A stretch of 64,000 nt of DNA from RDYZ01 sp964518905 (GTDB taxonomy: Bacteria > Cyanobacteriota > Cyanobacteriia > Cyanobacteriales > Geitlerinemataceae), in contig CAZFJL010000016.1 in assembly GCA_964518905.1 (NCBI GenBank), forward strand, positions 16,868-80,867, written 5' to 3'. Both the position numbers and the translations under genes were made by a program. Under the pieces are notes generated by a model. It searched no databases and was not told the DNA's origin. It was given only the letters and a program-made list of their open reading frames with translations. Of this stretch, positions 43,587 to 52,682 are shown in pieces (the first letter of the stretch is position 1; each line of letters starts with the position of its first letter).

Positions 43587-45596
43587 TTAGCCGAGAACTT
43601 CTTTCGCCTTCGCAACCACGTTCTCAACCGTGAAACCGAACTCTTGCATGAGCTTGCCGCCCGGAGCCGATGCGCCGAAGGTCTCGATCGAGACACTCGC
43701 GCCGCCAGCGCCGACGTACTTCGCCCAGCCCATCGAGATACCCGCTTCCACCGAGAGACGCTTGGTCACCGCAGCCGGAAGCACCGACTCTTTGTACTCA
43801 GCCGATTGCTCGTCGAACACTTCCCAGCAGGGCAGCGACACGACACGCACTTTCTTACCTTCTTCGGTCAGCTTCGCAGCGGCATCCACACAGAGGCCAA
43901 CTTCCGAACCCGTACCGATCAGGATAATATCCGGCGAATCGCAACCGCAATCAACCGCGATGTAACCACCTTTAGCTCCGTTCTCGATGCTGCTAGCCGC
44001 GAGGTTGGGGACACCTTGGCGGGTGAAGGCGATCAGCGTCGGGCGGGTGCGGTTTTCGACGGCGACTTTGTAGGCTGCCGAGCATTCGTTACCATCTGCC
44101 GGACGGAAGACCATCAGGTTCGGAATCGCACGCAGCGAGGCGATCGTCTCCACCGGTTGGTGGGTCGGGCCGTCTTCACCGAGGGCGATCGAATCGTGGG
44201 TCATGACGTAGATGACGCCCGCTTCGGCCAGGGCCGAGAGACGGATCGCACCGCGCATGTAGTCCGCGAACACGAGGAAGGTGGCACAGTAGGGGATCAG
44301 ACCCGAACCGTGGAGCAACATGCCGTTGCAGATTGCGCCCATGGCGTGCTCACGGACACCGAAGTGAACGTTACGGTTTTCGTACGCGCCTTTTTGGAAG
44401 TCACCGGAGCAGTGCAGCTCGGTGAGGTTCGAGTGGGTCAGGTCAGCCGAGCCGCCGATCAGTTCGGGGAGGTTCGGAGCCAGCGCGTTGAGGGTATTTT
44501 CCGAATGCTTGCGGGTGGCCAGCGATTTGTCTGCGGGGGTGAGGGTCGGGAGGTCTTTGTCCCAGCCTTCAGGCAGTTTGTTATCGATGAGGCGTTGGAG
44601 TTCTGCGCCTTCTGCCGGGTACTTGGTTTTGTACTGGGCAAAGGCCGATTCCCATTCGGCTTCGAGGCTTGCACCGTTTTCGACCGCTTTCTTCAGGTAG
44701 TCGCGAACTTCCGAAGGAACCTCGAACGGCTCATAGCCCCAGCCGAGGTTTTCGCGCGTCAGTTTGATTTCAGCGTCACCGAGTGCCGCGCCGTGAACGC
44801 CAGCGGTGTCTTGCTTGTTGGGCGAACCATAGCCGATCAGGGTTGTGACCTTGATCATCGTCGGTTTGTCGGTGACTTTCTTCGCTTCTTCGATCGCAGC
44901 GGCGATCGCGTCGAGGTCGGTGTTGCCGTTCTCAACGTGGAGCGTATGCCAGCCGTAGGCTTCAAAGCGCTTCGACACATCTTCGGTGAACGACACATCG
45001 GTCGAACCGTCGATCGAGATGTGGTTATCGTCGTAGAGCGCGATCAGCTTGCCGAGACCCCAGTGACCTGCCAGCGAGCAGGCTTCGCCGGAGATACCTT
45101 CCATGTTGCAGCCGTCGCCGAGGATAACGTAGGTGTAGTGGTCTACGACCGTAGCATCGGGCTTGTTGAACTTCGCACCCAGGTGCGCTTCGGCGAGTGC
45201 CAGACCTACACCATTACAGATACCTTGACCGAGGGGGCCAGTTGTAACCTCGATACCTTTGGTTTCAAAGTTCTCGGGGTGTCCGGGTGTGCGCGAACCC
45301 CACTGACGGAATTGCTTAATGTCTTCGATCGTTACGCTGTCGTAACCGAACAGGTGCAGCAGTGCATATTGCAACATGCAGCCGTGACCGGCGGAGAGAA
45401 CGAAACGATCGCGGTTGAACCATTTGGGGTTCTTCGGATTGAACCGCATGAACTTATCCCAAAGGGTAAAGGCCATCGGAGCCGCACCCATGGGCAAACC
45501 GGGGTGACCGGAGTTTGCTTTCTGGACGGCGTCGATCGCCAGAAAGCGAATCGCATTAATGCAAAGTTCTTCGACAGATTGGGTGGCGACAGCCAT
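43587..45596 (-). CDS. tkt: Transketolase
   Basis: A 669-residue thiamine-diphosphate enzyme of the Calvin cycle and pentose phosphate pathway. Visible: INAIRFLAIDAVQKANSGHPG at the start, the TPP/Mg motif GDGCNMEGISGEACSLAGHW, DDNHISIDG, the catalytic-site GVREHAMGAICNG, and HDSIALGEDGPTHQPVE. The C-terminal domain is complete. ATG 45596 (MAVATQSVEELC) matches family starts; the open frame upstream to 45716 is leader. The spacer to the divergent MHYT kinase is about 390 bp and should hold both promoters. Confidence 0.97.
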   Translation of the reverse strand: MAVATQSVEELCINAIRFLAIDAVQKANSGHPGLPMGAAPMAFTLWDKFMRFNPKNPKWFNRDRFVLSAGHGCMLQYALLHLFGYDSVTIEDIKQFRQWGSRTPGHPENFETKGIEVTTGPLGQGICNGVGLALAEAHLGAKFNKPDATVVDHYTYVILGDGCNMEGISGEACSLAGHWGLGKLIALYDDNHISIDGSTDVSFTEDVSKRFEAYGWHTLHVENGNTDLDAIAAAIEEAKKVTDKPTMIKVTTLIGYGSPNKQDTAGVHGAALGDAEIKLTRENLGWGYEPFEVPSEVRDYLKKAVENGASLEAEWESAFAQYKTKYPAEGAELQRLIDNKLPEGWDKDLPTLTPADKSLATRKHSENTLNALAPNLPELIGGSADLTHSNLTELHCSGDFQKGAYENRNVHFGVREHAMGAICNGMLLHGSGLIPYCATFLVFADYMRGAIRLSALAEAGVIYVMTHDSIALGEDGPTHQPVETIASLRAIPNLMVFRPADGNECSAAYKVAVENRTRPTLIAFTRQGVPNLAASSIENGAKGGYIAVDCGCDSPDIILIGTGSEVGLCVDAAAKLTEEGKKVRVVSLPCWEVFDEQSAEYKESVLPAAVTKRLSVEAGISMGWAKYVGAGGASVSIETFGASAPGGKLMQEFGFTVENVVAKAKEVLG

Positions 45597-45982
45597 ATCT
45601 AACTCTCTATGATTACAACGGTAGGGCGACAGCGCATCTCTCTTGAGACTTTGCCGACGGGTGAGCGGGGCTCGACGGAACAGGCTGCGTGTGAGGGCAT
45701 CCCGCGTTTCCGCCATACGGTTCGTAACAGACGATACGTTAAAGGCGACCGAGACGCCAGATAGTGGCGCCGCGATCGACCCTCAAGAATCAATTCAGCT
45801 AATCTTGACGTGTGGCGTAAGCAAACGACGGTTAAAACCCGTACTCGCAAAGGATTGACACCATGATGCCACTAGGGGGATCGGGGGGCAAGACTTCAGA
45901 TTGATCGAAATTATTTTCGATATGCTACGGGAAGGCGAAATATCGATCTGAACTATGGACGTACACCGCCTCGTCTTCCTTC
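45597..45982. other. Divergent spacer between transketolase and the MHYT kinase
   Basis: About 385 bp with no gene that I can support. Promoters for both flanking genes are expected; no consensus boxes stand out and no RNA gene is recognised. Confidence 0.4.
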
Positions 45983-47614
45983 ATGCTTAACCCAGTCCTT
46001 GACTATAACCCCTTCCTGGTGGCTCTCTCTGTCGGTATCGCGACTTTTGCTGCCTATACTGCCTTTGATACGACCGAATGTGCGACCCAGGTTCGATCGC
46101 TAAAACGTCAGATCCTATGGGTGGCGCTCGGTGGGTTTACCTTGGGCGGCGGCATTTGGTCGATGCACTTTATCGGCATGTTGGCGCTCCACCTGGAGAT
46201 TCCGGTGCGCTACGACATGACGTTAACTCTGGCATCCCTAGCGATCGCCGCTGTTGCCGCTGGGTTTGCCCTATTTCAAGTCGCCCAGCCCGTGTGGAAC
46301 CTGAGACACCAGGTCGCAGGCGCTGTGATCATGGGCAGCGCCGTCGCCATGATGCACTACGTCGGTATGGCGGCTATCCACGTCCCGGCAACGATGGAGA
46401 TGAGCCACAGCATTGTTGCGGTCTCGATTGCGATCGCGATCGTCGCATCTGGCGCTGCCCAATGGATTTTGCGCCGATTTGATCAGGTCAGTCATGCCCG
46501 TGAACTCTGGCGCTGGTGCGCCTCCCTCGTGATGGGTTTAGCCGTCAGCACCATGCACTACACCGCCATGCTAGGCGTTCGCTTTATCCCTGACCCCCAG
46601 GCAACTCTATCGATCGGTGACGGTCTCAATGCCAATCGTCTCGCGGAAATTGTCGGAGCTGGAACCCTGGTCTTTTGCGGTGTCACTTTGGTGATCACCC
46701 TCAGTGAACGCCGCCGCGCACTTCAGGCCAGCCTACTAGAGCTACAAAGCGCCCAAATGCGACTCATTCAAGCCGAAAAGCTCTCTAGCGTCGGTCAACT
46801 TTCGGCGGGAATCTCCCACGAAATTAATAATCCTCTCGCCTTTCTCAGGGGCAACCTGGCCTACCTCGAACTAACCATCAGCGATTTGATTAGTATCGTG
46901 ACTTTAGTCAGCCAGCACCCGAGCGATCAGCCGGATGTGATTACGGAAAAACTTGACGACGTTGATTGGGAATTTGTACGCGAAGATTTACCGAAGTCGA
47001 TCCAGTCGATGCAAAACGGCATCACGCGAATTCAAGATATTGTTAAGTCGCTAGAGGTGTTTTCGAGCTGTAACGAATCCGAAATTAAATCCGTTGACTT
47101 ATGCGCTCGCATTGACGATGCGGTAACGCTCTTATCCCAGCGACTCGAAGCGATCGACGATCGCCCTGAAATCACCATCGAGCGGCAATACGAAGAATTA
47201 CCGACATTTGAATGTTTATCGGGAGAAATGCTTCAGGCTATTTTTAGTTTGCTCGATAATGCGATCGATGCGATCGAACAACGTTGGAAAACCGGCGATC
47301 GTCAAATCGGCAACATCGCGATCGCGACTCAAATGTTGGACAAAAATAACATTCACTTGAGCATTACGGATAACGGCATCGGCTTCGATCCCAAACTTGA
47401 ATCCCGACTCTTTGAACCGTTTTTTACGACGAAAGCACCCGGCAAAGGCACAGGTTTAGGACTCACATTAGCGCTCCAAACAATCCGACAGCACGGCGGA
47501 ACGCTCAACTTAGTGCTTGCGGTCACCGGCGCTCGGGCTGAGATTTCCCTACCCGTTTACGAGATCGGTACACTCGCCTGCGATCTCTCCAGGCTTCCTC
47601 GCCCTAACCCATGA
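45983..47614 (+). CDS. MHYT-domain sensor histidine kinase
   Basis: A 543-residue membrane kinase. Seven hydrophobic helices (about 1-245) carry the three MHYT signatures SMHFIGM, MMHYVGM and TMHYTAM, thought to bind copper and sense O2, CO or NO. The kinase core has an H-box LSAGISHEINNPLAFLRGNL, N-box LLDNAIDAIEQ, G1 ITDNGIGFDP and G2 GKGTGLGLTLA, so all catalytic parts look intact. No receiver domain or response-regulator gene is adjacent, so its partner is elsewhere. Confidence 0.92.
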   Translation: MLNPVLDYNPFLVALSVGIATFAAYTAFDTTECATQVRSLKRQILWVALGGFTLGGGIWSMHFIGMLALHLEIPVRYDMTLTLASLAIAAVAAGFALFQVAQPVWNLRHQVAGAVIMGSAVAMMHYVGMAAIHVPATMEMSHSIVAVSIAIAIVASGAAQWILRRFDQVSHARELWRWCASLVMGLAVSTMHYTAMLGVRFIPDPQATLSIGDGLNANRLAEIVGAGTLVFCGVTLVITLSERRRALQASLLELQSAQMRLIQAEKLSSVGQLSAGISHEINNPLAFLRGNLAYLELTISDLISIVTLVSQHPSDQPDVITEKLDDVDWEFVREDLPKSIQSMQNGITRIQDIVKSLEVFSSCNESEIKSVDLCARIDDAVTLLSQRLEAIDDRPEITIERQYEELPTFECLSGEMLQAIFSLLDNAIDAIEQRWKTGDRQIGNIAIATQMLDKNNIHLSITDNGIGFDPKLESRLFEPFFTTKAPGKGTGLGLTLALQTIRQHGGTLNLVLAVTGARAEISLPVYEIGTLACDLSRLPRPNP

Positions 47615-47617
47615 AAA

Positions 47618-48202
47618 TTAATAACAGGTGTGGCCGTCGCGTTTTTGATCGTAACTTTTGCCCTGCCGTAGCGTTCCCAGCAGCGTCGAGGCGATCGTGC
47701 AGCGTTGCAGCGTCGGGGCATTGTCCGAAGTTACCGTCACCCGACCGAGCTGTCCGTTAATCCGACCGCGCTCATTAAACTCCACGTAATAACGCCCGCT
47801 TCGGCTTGCAAAGGTCGTACCGTTCTCGATCGTCACCGGTGCTTGTACCCCCTCCCACACTTGCGGTTCTGCGTCCCTGCGATGAACCGACCACTCGATG
47901 CGATCGCCCATTTCGCGCATACTTGCCCGCCAATTAGATTTCGTCCGTAGCGATCGATTTTGCGCCTCTCGCATCGCCAGATGGAGGCGTTCATTCACCG
48001 TATTCACCGTCTGCCGATCGCGGAAAAGCTGCCATCCCGGCGCAGCGATCGCCGACAAAATCCCCACCATAACCACCACGATCGCCAGTTCAATGATCGT
48101 GAATCCAGCAATAGATTTTCGTACTTTTAGGTTTGTTTGATTGTTTGTTTGATTATGGCGCTGGTAGATTAATAGCGATCGAAAAAAAGCGATACGTGAC
48201 AT
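47618..48202 (-). CDS. Type IV pilin-like / GspH-FimT pseudopilin
   Basis: A 194-residue protein with a prepilin peptidase site: basic leader KVRKSIAG, then FTIIELAIVVVMVGILSAIA with Glu at +5 of the mature chain. The rest is a GspH/FimT-type beta domain (RLHLAMREAQNRSLRTKSNWRAS). Minor pseudopilins of this kind prime type IV pilus or type II secretion fibres. The leader is long (about 33 residues); an inner start nearer the KVRKS segment is possible. It converges on the MHYT kinase with 3 bp between stops. Confidence 0.8.
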   Translation of the reverse strand: MSRIAFFRSLLIYQRHNQTNNQTNLKVRKSIAGFTIIELAIVVVMVGILSAIAAPGWQLFRDRQTVNTVNERLHLAMREAQNRSLRTKSNWRASMREMGDRIEWSVHRRDAEPQVWEGVQAPVTIENGTTFASRSGRYYVEFNERGRINGQLGRVTVTSDNAPTLQRCTIASTLLGTLRQGKSYDQKRDGHTCY

Positions 48203-48267
48203 CGAGACACCCTGACTTTAAGCGAGTAAAATCTCTAAACCAACCAAAAGATTGAAGTTGATTTTCA

Positions 48268-48408
48268 GGGAGCATCCCGTTTGTGCAGCTTGCCCCTCAT
48301 CCCCCAGCCCCTTCTCCCAAAAAAGGGAGAAGGGGAGACCGATTCAAAGTCCCTCTCCCGACTTGGGAGAGGGATTTAGGGTGAGGGTGACACAAATGGG
48401 ATGCTCCC
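48268..48408. repeat. Dispersed palindromic repeat family B, copy 1 (141 bp)
   Basis: The ends are inverted copies of GGGAGCATCCC(G/A)TTTGTG (18 bp, one mismatch). Inner parts are polypyrimidine/polypurine segments (CCCCTCATCCCCCAGCCCC, GGGAGAGGGATTTAGGGTGA) with internal pairing. A second copy lies at 56436-56599. No open frame. Confidence 0.85.
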
Positions 48409-48669
48409 GATTTTCACTAGAGAAAACGCTTGTAGGTTAGCAATATTTCTTAGCTAAAATCGACAGAGAAAATACGGAAAAAAGTAAGCAAGATTTAAGC
48501 TTCTGAATTCTGTTTTTTGGACTAATCTGCGAATCAAACAGAAGTATCTGATCGTACTAATATCGCAGAGGCATTGTCCTGTAACGCGATAGATTATGAT
48601 TAGGCGGTTTCGTTACAAACGCAGCGAAGCCGCATGAAAAACTGATCCAATTCTGATCATGCCGTCTCA
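48409..48669. other. AT-rich spacer between repeats
   Basis: About 260 bp with no gene. It contains an imperfect hairpin around 48603-48633 (GGCGGTTTCG...CGAAGCCGC). Nothing else recognised. Confidence 0.4.
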
Positions 48670-48843
48670 TGACCATTCTGGGGGGTGGGTCTCAGAGGGC
48701 TTCTGAAAAGGTATAAATACTCACCCATATTTGCGGTTTCGCAGGATTGATAGCCTATATGTGTATGATTACAACCTCGGATCGCTCAAAAACGATAAGT
48801 AATTATGCTTATTCAGAAGCCCCCCCAAGCCCCGGACTTTTAG
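48670..48843. repeat. Dispersed repeat family C, copy 2, interrupted
   Basis: TGACCATTCTGGGGGGTGGG and TCTCA match the copy at 24561. The continuation CAAGCCCCGGACTTTTAG then resumes after a 131-bp insertion, completing a CGGACTTTTAGTCCG hairpin. Confidence 0.75.
48695..48825. mobile_element. 131-bp MITE-like insertion inside repeat family C
   Basis: Comparison with the uninterrupted copy at 24561 defines the borders. Its ends are inverted: GAGGGCTTCTGAAAAGG at the left and, read inward from the right, GGGGGGCTTCTGAATAAG. A CA dinucleotide appears on both sides and could be the target duplication. There is no open frame. Confidence 0.65.
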
Positions 48844-48859
48844 TCCGCATCTTGCCTCT

Positions 48860-49040
48860 GTTTTATTAGAATATACCAAGTCGCCGGGGGATACTCGGAG
48901 ACTTAAAACGAACGTAGAGGGCGCATAAGACTAGCTTGCTAGCAATGCCCGTCGAAGCGTTAAGCCACAAAGTAGAGCAGCAGCCTAGCCTGTTCGCCTA
49001 GCTTTAGAATCCTCGGACTTTAAGTCCGGGGAGCATGTCA
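48860..49040 (+). mobile_element. Probable IS200/IS605-type right end with omegaRNA-like segment (relic)
   Basis: A structured, noncoding stretch ending in a hairpin (CCTCGGACTTTAAGTCCGGGG) followed by GAGCATGTCA. This layout is what I know from the right ends of cyanobacterial tnpB-type elements, where the guide (omega) RNA scaffold lies. No tnpA or tnpB frame remains nearby. Identification is by recall of the pattern, so moderate only. The cpcT gene begins 79 bp downstream. Confidence 0.45.
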
Positions 49041-49118
49041 AGCTCTGATCCTGCGGTCGATACACTGATAGCCGCTGTTGTCATCCTCGCTCTCGCCCGC
49101 TTTTGGGGTGTTTTTTCT

Positions 49119-49748
49119 ATGACCCATGCCACCGATCTCGACACCCTCGCTCGTTGGATGGCGTCGGATTTCACCAATCAGCAACAAGCCTTCGACAACC
49201 CGCCGATCTTTGCTCACGTTCGCGCCTGTATGCGTCCGCTGCCCGCTGGCATCCTCGACGGGATCACGCTCTATCTCGAACAGGCGTATCAATACAATCT
49301 CGATCGCCCCTATCGCACCCGTGTGCTCAACCTCAAGCTGTCCGAGATTGAGGGACAACAGCAAATCGTGATCGAGAACTATGCCGTTAGTGATCAAGAA
49401 GGATTCTTTGGGGCATCGCGCGATCGTGCACGGCTTGCATCGTTAACAACGGCGCATCTGACGAAACTGCCCTGCTGCGATTTTCGGGTGACCTGGACGG
49501 GTGATTGTTTTGAAGGAACGGTCGAGCCGGGGAATGCGTGCATGGTCGAACGCAATGGCAAGATGACGTATTTACAAAGTACGTTTCAGGTCTATCCCGA
49601 TCGGTTTACGAGCCTAGATCGGGGCTACGATCCCGAGACACAAGAGCGGGTGTGGGGGTCGATCGCGGGGCCGTTTGAGTTTGTGCGGGTGTCGAGTTTT
49701 GCGGAGGAATTGAATACCGCGATCGAGACTTCCGAGGGCGATTCATAA
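49119..49748 (+). CDS. cpcT: Phycocyanobilin lyase CpcT (CpeT/CpcT family)
   Basis: A 209-residue chromophore lyase. Family hallmarks: LARWMASDFTNQQQAFDNPP, RPLPAGILDGITLYLEQAYQYNLDRPYRTRVLNL, FFGASRDRARL, LPCCDFRVTWTGDCFEGTVEPGNACMV and SLDRGYDPETQERVWGSIAGPFEF. CpcT attaches phycocyanobilin to the Cys-153/155 position of CpcB in phycobilisome rods. ATG 49119 matches family starts; the upstream frame runs into the IS-like relic. No phycobiliprotein genes are in the window. CpeT-type paralogues look similar. Confidence 0.88.
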   Translation: MTHATDLDTLARWMASDFTNQQQAFDNPPIFAHVRACMRPLPAGILDGITLYLEQAYQYNLDRPYRTRVLNLKLSEIEGQQQIVIENYAVSDQEGFFGASRDRARLASLTTAHLTKLPCCDFRVTWTGDCFEGTVEPGNACMVERNGKMTYLQSTFQVYPDRFTSLDRGYDPETQERVWGSIAGPFEFVRVSSFAEELNTAIETSEGDS

Positions 49749-49772
49749 ATATTTTGAGCTGGTTTAAACAAG

Positions 49773-51008
49773 TTAAAAGCGGAGCTGACGGGCAATTTCG
49801 CGTGTAACTTCCGCTGCGCCATAACGATTGAGATGGCTCGGATCTTCAAAGTAGCGATCGGGCAATGTCGCTTCGATATCCATAACGGTGACGTGACGAT
49901 ATTGCTGGGCTAGTTGCGCGAAAAATTGACGAAACTCGCGTTCGGCAGCCATCCGGGTTGGGTCGAGATAGCCGGTGGTTAACGGCAGCGGCACGAGGAT
50001 CAGCTCGATGCCCTGGGCCTGGGTGAATTCCAGTAAGCGCTGGGTCGCTGCGCCCTGTTCGCCCCCTAGGGAAAAATTGGCATAATCGCCGTCGTATTGA
50101 CCCGGAACCGGATTACGATCGCGATAGTACCGATCCAACTGAAAGCGCGTCTCGATCGCCAGAAAACCGTCCGCACGAATCGCGCTTGACCCGTCGATAT
50201 CATTGGGCTGAATCTTCAGATCGCCCCGTTTCAGAGCGCGATAACCGGGCGATTCGCGTAGACCCAGATCAGTCCGATCGGGGCGTCCACTATTAAACGC
50301 ACGCACGCCATCCGCCCAAATGATCCGACGCGGTAGCCGATCGCTGGGCAATACCTCCCGCACAAATCGATCCACCACCTGCGCCGTCGCTCCATTGACG
50401 CCTAAATTCAGCGATCGCACCGATCGCTGCCCTCGTCCTTCCAGTTCCTGTTGTAAAACCGTGGGGTCAACACCCTGCAAGGCTCGCGAACTGCCGACGA
50501 TCGCGATTTCCGGTACACCCTCTGCCGCCACATGTGCCGCGAAAAGTGCCAGCTTTTCATCGATCACGCCGCTGCCAAACGTCCAGGCCACGCGATCGGA
50601 CTCGCTCGCCTCCGCACGCTCAAATGCATAGGCCGCCCCCGCCAAATACTCGCGCGTTTTCTTTTGCGCTAACACCCAGCGTGGATCGTCTCCGGGGACG
50701 GACTGCATCGCATAGGCAGCTCGCGCCCACCACTGCGCCACTGCTTGCCAGTCGCGGCTAGCTTTGGCGGTTCCCGTTGCTTGCCATGCCCTTTGGGCGG
50801 CTTGAATGCCTTGATCGTAGGCGGGTGCTGGATTGATTGGGTTTGCTTGACTATTCGCTTGGGTCAGCACGCTGCGATCGGCGGGGCGATCGGTAGACAT
50901 GCCTGTATTTCCCCGTGTTAAATCGAGGGTCAAGCTGGCCAGGGGGACACCGGATAACACCGATAGCACCAGCGCGATCACGAATGCCGGTACGGTCGGT
51001 TTAAACAT
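49773..51008 (-). CDS. Exported SGNH-hydrolase-like protein
   Basis: A 411-residue protein with an N-terminal signal or anchor (PTVPAFVIALVLSVLSGVPLA). A helical stretch follows (about 75-145, DWQAVAQWWARAAYAMQSVP) and then an SGNH-like fold: block I IAIVGSSRALQGVDP, block II SLNLGVNGATAQVVD, and a terminal FEDPSHLNRYGAAEVT with the Asp-His pair. Relatives (DUF1574-type) act near acyl or polysaccharide modification. The nucleophile Ser is in GSS. ATG 51008 is chosen over TTG 51023. Confidence 0.75.
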   Translation of the reverse strand: MFKPTVPAFVIALVLSVLSGVPLASLTLDLTRGNTGMSTDRPADRSVLTQANSQANPINPAPAYDQGIQAAQRAWQATGTAKASRDWQAVAQWWARAAYAMQSVPGDDPRWVLAQKKTREYLAGAAYAFERAEASESDRVAWTFGSGVIDEKLALFAAHVAAEGVPEIAIVGSSRALQGVDPTVLQQELEGRGQRSVRSLNLGVNGATAQVVDRFVREVLPSDRLPRRIIWADGVRAFNSGRPDRTDLGLRESPGYRALKRGDLKIQPNDIDGSSAIRADGFLAIETRFQLDRYYRDRNPVPGQYDGDYANFSLGGEQGAATQRLLEFTQAQGIELILVPLPLTTGYLDPTRMAAEREFRQFFAQLAQQYRHVTVMDIEATLPDRYFEDPSHLNRYGAAEVTREIARQLRF

Positions 51009-51114
51009 GGGGATGACGATCAATCAACAGCATCGAACAAAAACAAGGGGCAGCGAGGCGTTATCGATATTAATTGTATACGGGGCATTCCGGCAGAAAT
51101 TAAGATCAGCGGGC

Positions 51115-52578
51115 TCACGTATTGCCATACTGGCGCAACACCGATCGCTGTACCTCCAGCCACGATCGCCCGGTCTCCCGTGCTACCCGCGCCACGTCCT
51201 CATACTCCGGCTGAATATTGACGATCGCCCCATTGCAATCACGCGCAATTTTAACCGTGACCGTTTGTCCATCGAGGGCGATCGTGACAAACTCTCGCGC
51301 CAAAATTGTCCGAGACTGTAGCCGGTGACGAATGCCGAGGGTGGTGGTTTCGCGAAACAAAATCGTCTCGCACATACCCCGTAAATCTGGCGAACAAATG
51401 ACCGTTAGTGCTAATCCGGTGCGTGATTTTTTCATGCCGATCGGTGTCGTAAACACATCCAACGCGCCCGCCTCAAACAGACGATCGAACACATAGCCGA
51501 TCGCCTGGGGGCTGAGATCGTCGATCTGAGTTTCGAGGACGGCGACGGTCTCGGACGTACCCAGGGATTGTGCGTCGAGTTCTGGGTTCGCGATCGATAC
51601 CACTGGGTCTATCGCCGGGTCTGTTGCCGGGTCTGTCGCCGCTTCACCAACCCACAGGCGCAACGCATTCGGCAGACTGAGATCGATCGTCCCCGCTCCC
51701 CAGCCAACGCGATCGAGCAGCATCGCCGGTGGTTTGCCAAACTCTGCCGCCAACTCCACCATTAACGCCGCGCCCGTCGGTGTCACCAACTCGCGATCGA
51801 TGCCATTGTCATACACCGGCACGCGACGCATCTGCCATAGCTTCAACACCGCTGGAACCGGAACCGGCAGCCGACCATGCGCCGCCCACACCGTACCACC
51901 GCCCGTCGGTAGCGCCGAGCAATACACCGTTTCCGCATCCAGCCAATCCAGCCCGATGCACGTACCGACAATATCGACGATCGCATCGATGCCGCCGACT
52001 TCATGAAAATGGACGGCTTCGGGCGCGACGTTGTGGACTTCACTTTCAGCTTGAGCCAAGCGGCGAAACACGGCGAGGCTCAACCGCTGCACGCGATCGG
52101 GTAAGTCTGCCGCTGTGATCATCGTCTCGATATCGGGCAGGGTGCGATCGTGCGTGTGGTGGTGTTCGCCTGCATGATCGTGTTTGTGATGATGATGCCC
52201 ATGATCATGTTTATGATCATGGTGGTGTTTGTCATGACGATGAGCTTGATCGTGGTGGTGGTCATGATCCGGCTCGTGTTTATGGTCGTGATCTGGCTCA
52301 TGATTTTGCTCATGATCTGAAGGGGACAAAAGCTGTCCGCCCTCACCTTCAGTCAGAAATTCGCCAGATTCTCGATCGCGTAAATCCACATGCACCTTGG
52401 TCGCCGCCTGATCGTTCTTCAACACCCGCTCAACCCGTAGACGGTACTGATTGCCGATGCCCAGTCGATCTAAACCCTGGCGCAACACCGCGATCGGAAC
52501 GCCCGCATCCACCAGCGCCCCCAAGCACATATCACCGGCAATCCCGGTCGGACAGTCGAGATAAACAATTTTTCCCAC
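51115..52578 (-). CDS. larC: Nickel-pincer cofactor nickel insertase LarC
   Basis: A 487-residue protein that inserts nickel into pyridinium-3,5-bisthiocarboxylic acid mononucleotide to make the cofactor of lactate racemase and relatives. Start MGKIVYLDCPTGIAGDMCLGALV, ALPTGGGTVWAAHGRLPVPVPA, VTPTGAALMVELA and LETQIDDLSPQAIGY are typical. An internal His-rich loop (89-144) holds 27 His, a presumed nickel store. In some bacteria larC is split and joined by frameshifting; here it is one frame. No larA, larB or larE is in the window. Confidence 0.93.
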   Translation of the reverse strand: MGKIVYLDCPTGIAGDMCLGALVDAGVPIAVLRQGLDRLGIGNQYRLRVERVLKNDQAATKVHVDLRDRESGEFLTEGEGGQLLSPSDHEQNHEPDHDHKHEPDHDHHHDQAHRHDKHHHDHKHDHGHHHHKHDHAGEHHHTHDRTLPDIETMITAADLPDRVQRLSLAVFRRLAQAESEVHNVAPEAVHFHEVGGIDAIVDIVGTCIGLDWLDAETVYCSALPTGGGTVWAAHGRLPVPVPAVLKLWQMRRVPVYDNGIDRELVTPTGAALMVELAAEFGKPPAMLLDRVGWGAGTIDLSLPNALRLWVGEAATDPATDPAIDPVVSIANPELDAQSLGTSETVAVLETQIDDLSPQAIGYVFDRLFEAGALDVFTTPIGMKKSRTGLALTVICSPDLRGMCETILFRETTTLGIRHRLQSRTILAREFVTIALDGQTVTVKIARDCNGAIVNIQPEYEDVARVARETGRSWLEVQRSVLRQYGNT

Positions 52579-52682
52579 AGCCTTATGATTCTTGTAAGTG
52601 TACGAATTTAAATGAATCGAATCGAAATTAAGTTGTCAGTCAAGTTGGATCAACCTGAAAACGAAACCTAATCATCGATAGG

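Noticed and set aside
43644..45602. A 652-codon open frame on the plus strand opposite transketolase
   Set aside because: It mirrors the codon-rich minus-strand tkt gene, has no recognisable domain, and is explained by codon bias in a highly expressed gene.
48268..48408. CRISPR-like array suggested by repeated CCCTCTCCC/GGGAGAGGG blocks
   Set aside because: The blocks are inverted, not direct, with no regular spacers and no cas genes; they are parts of palindromic repeat families A and B.
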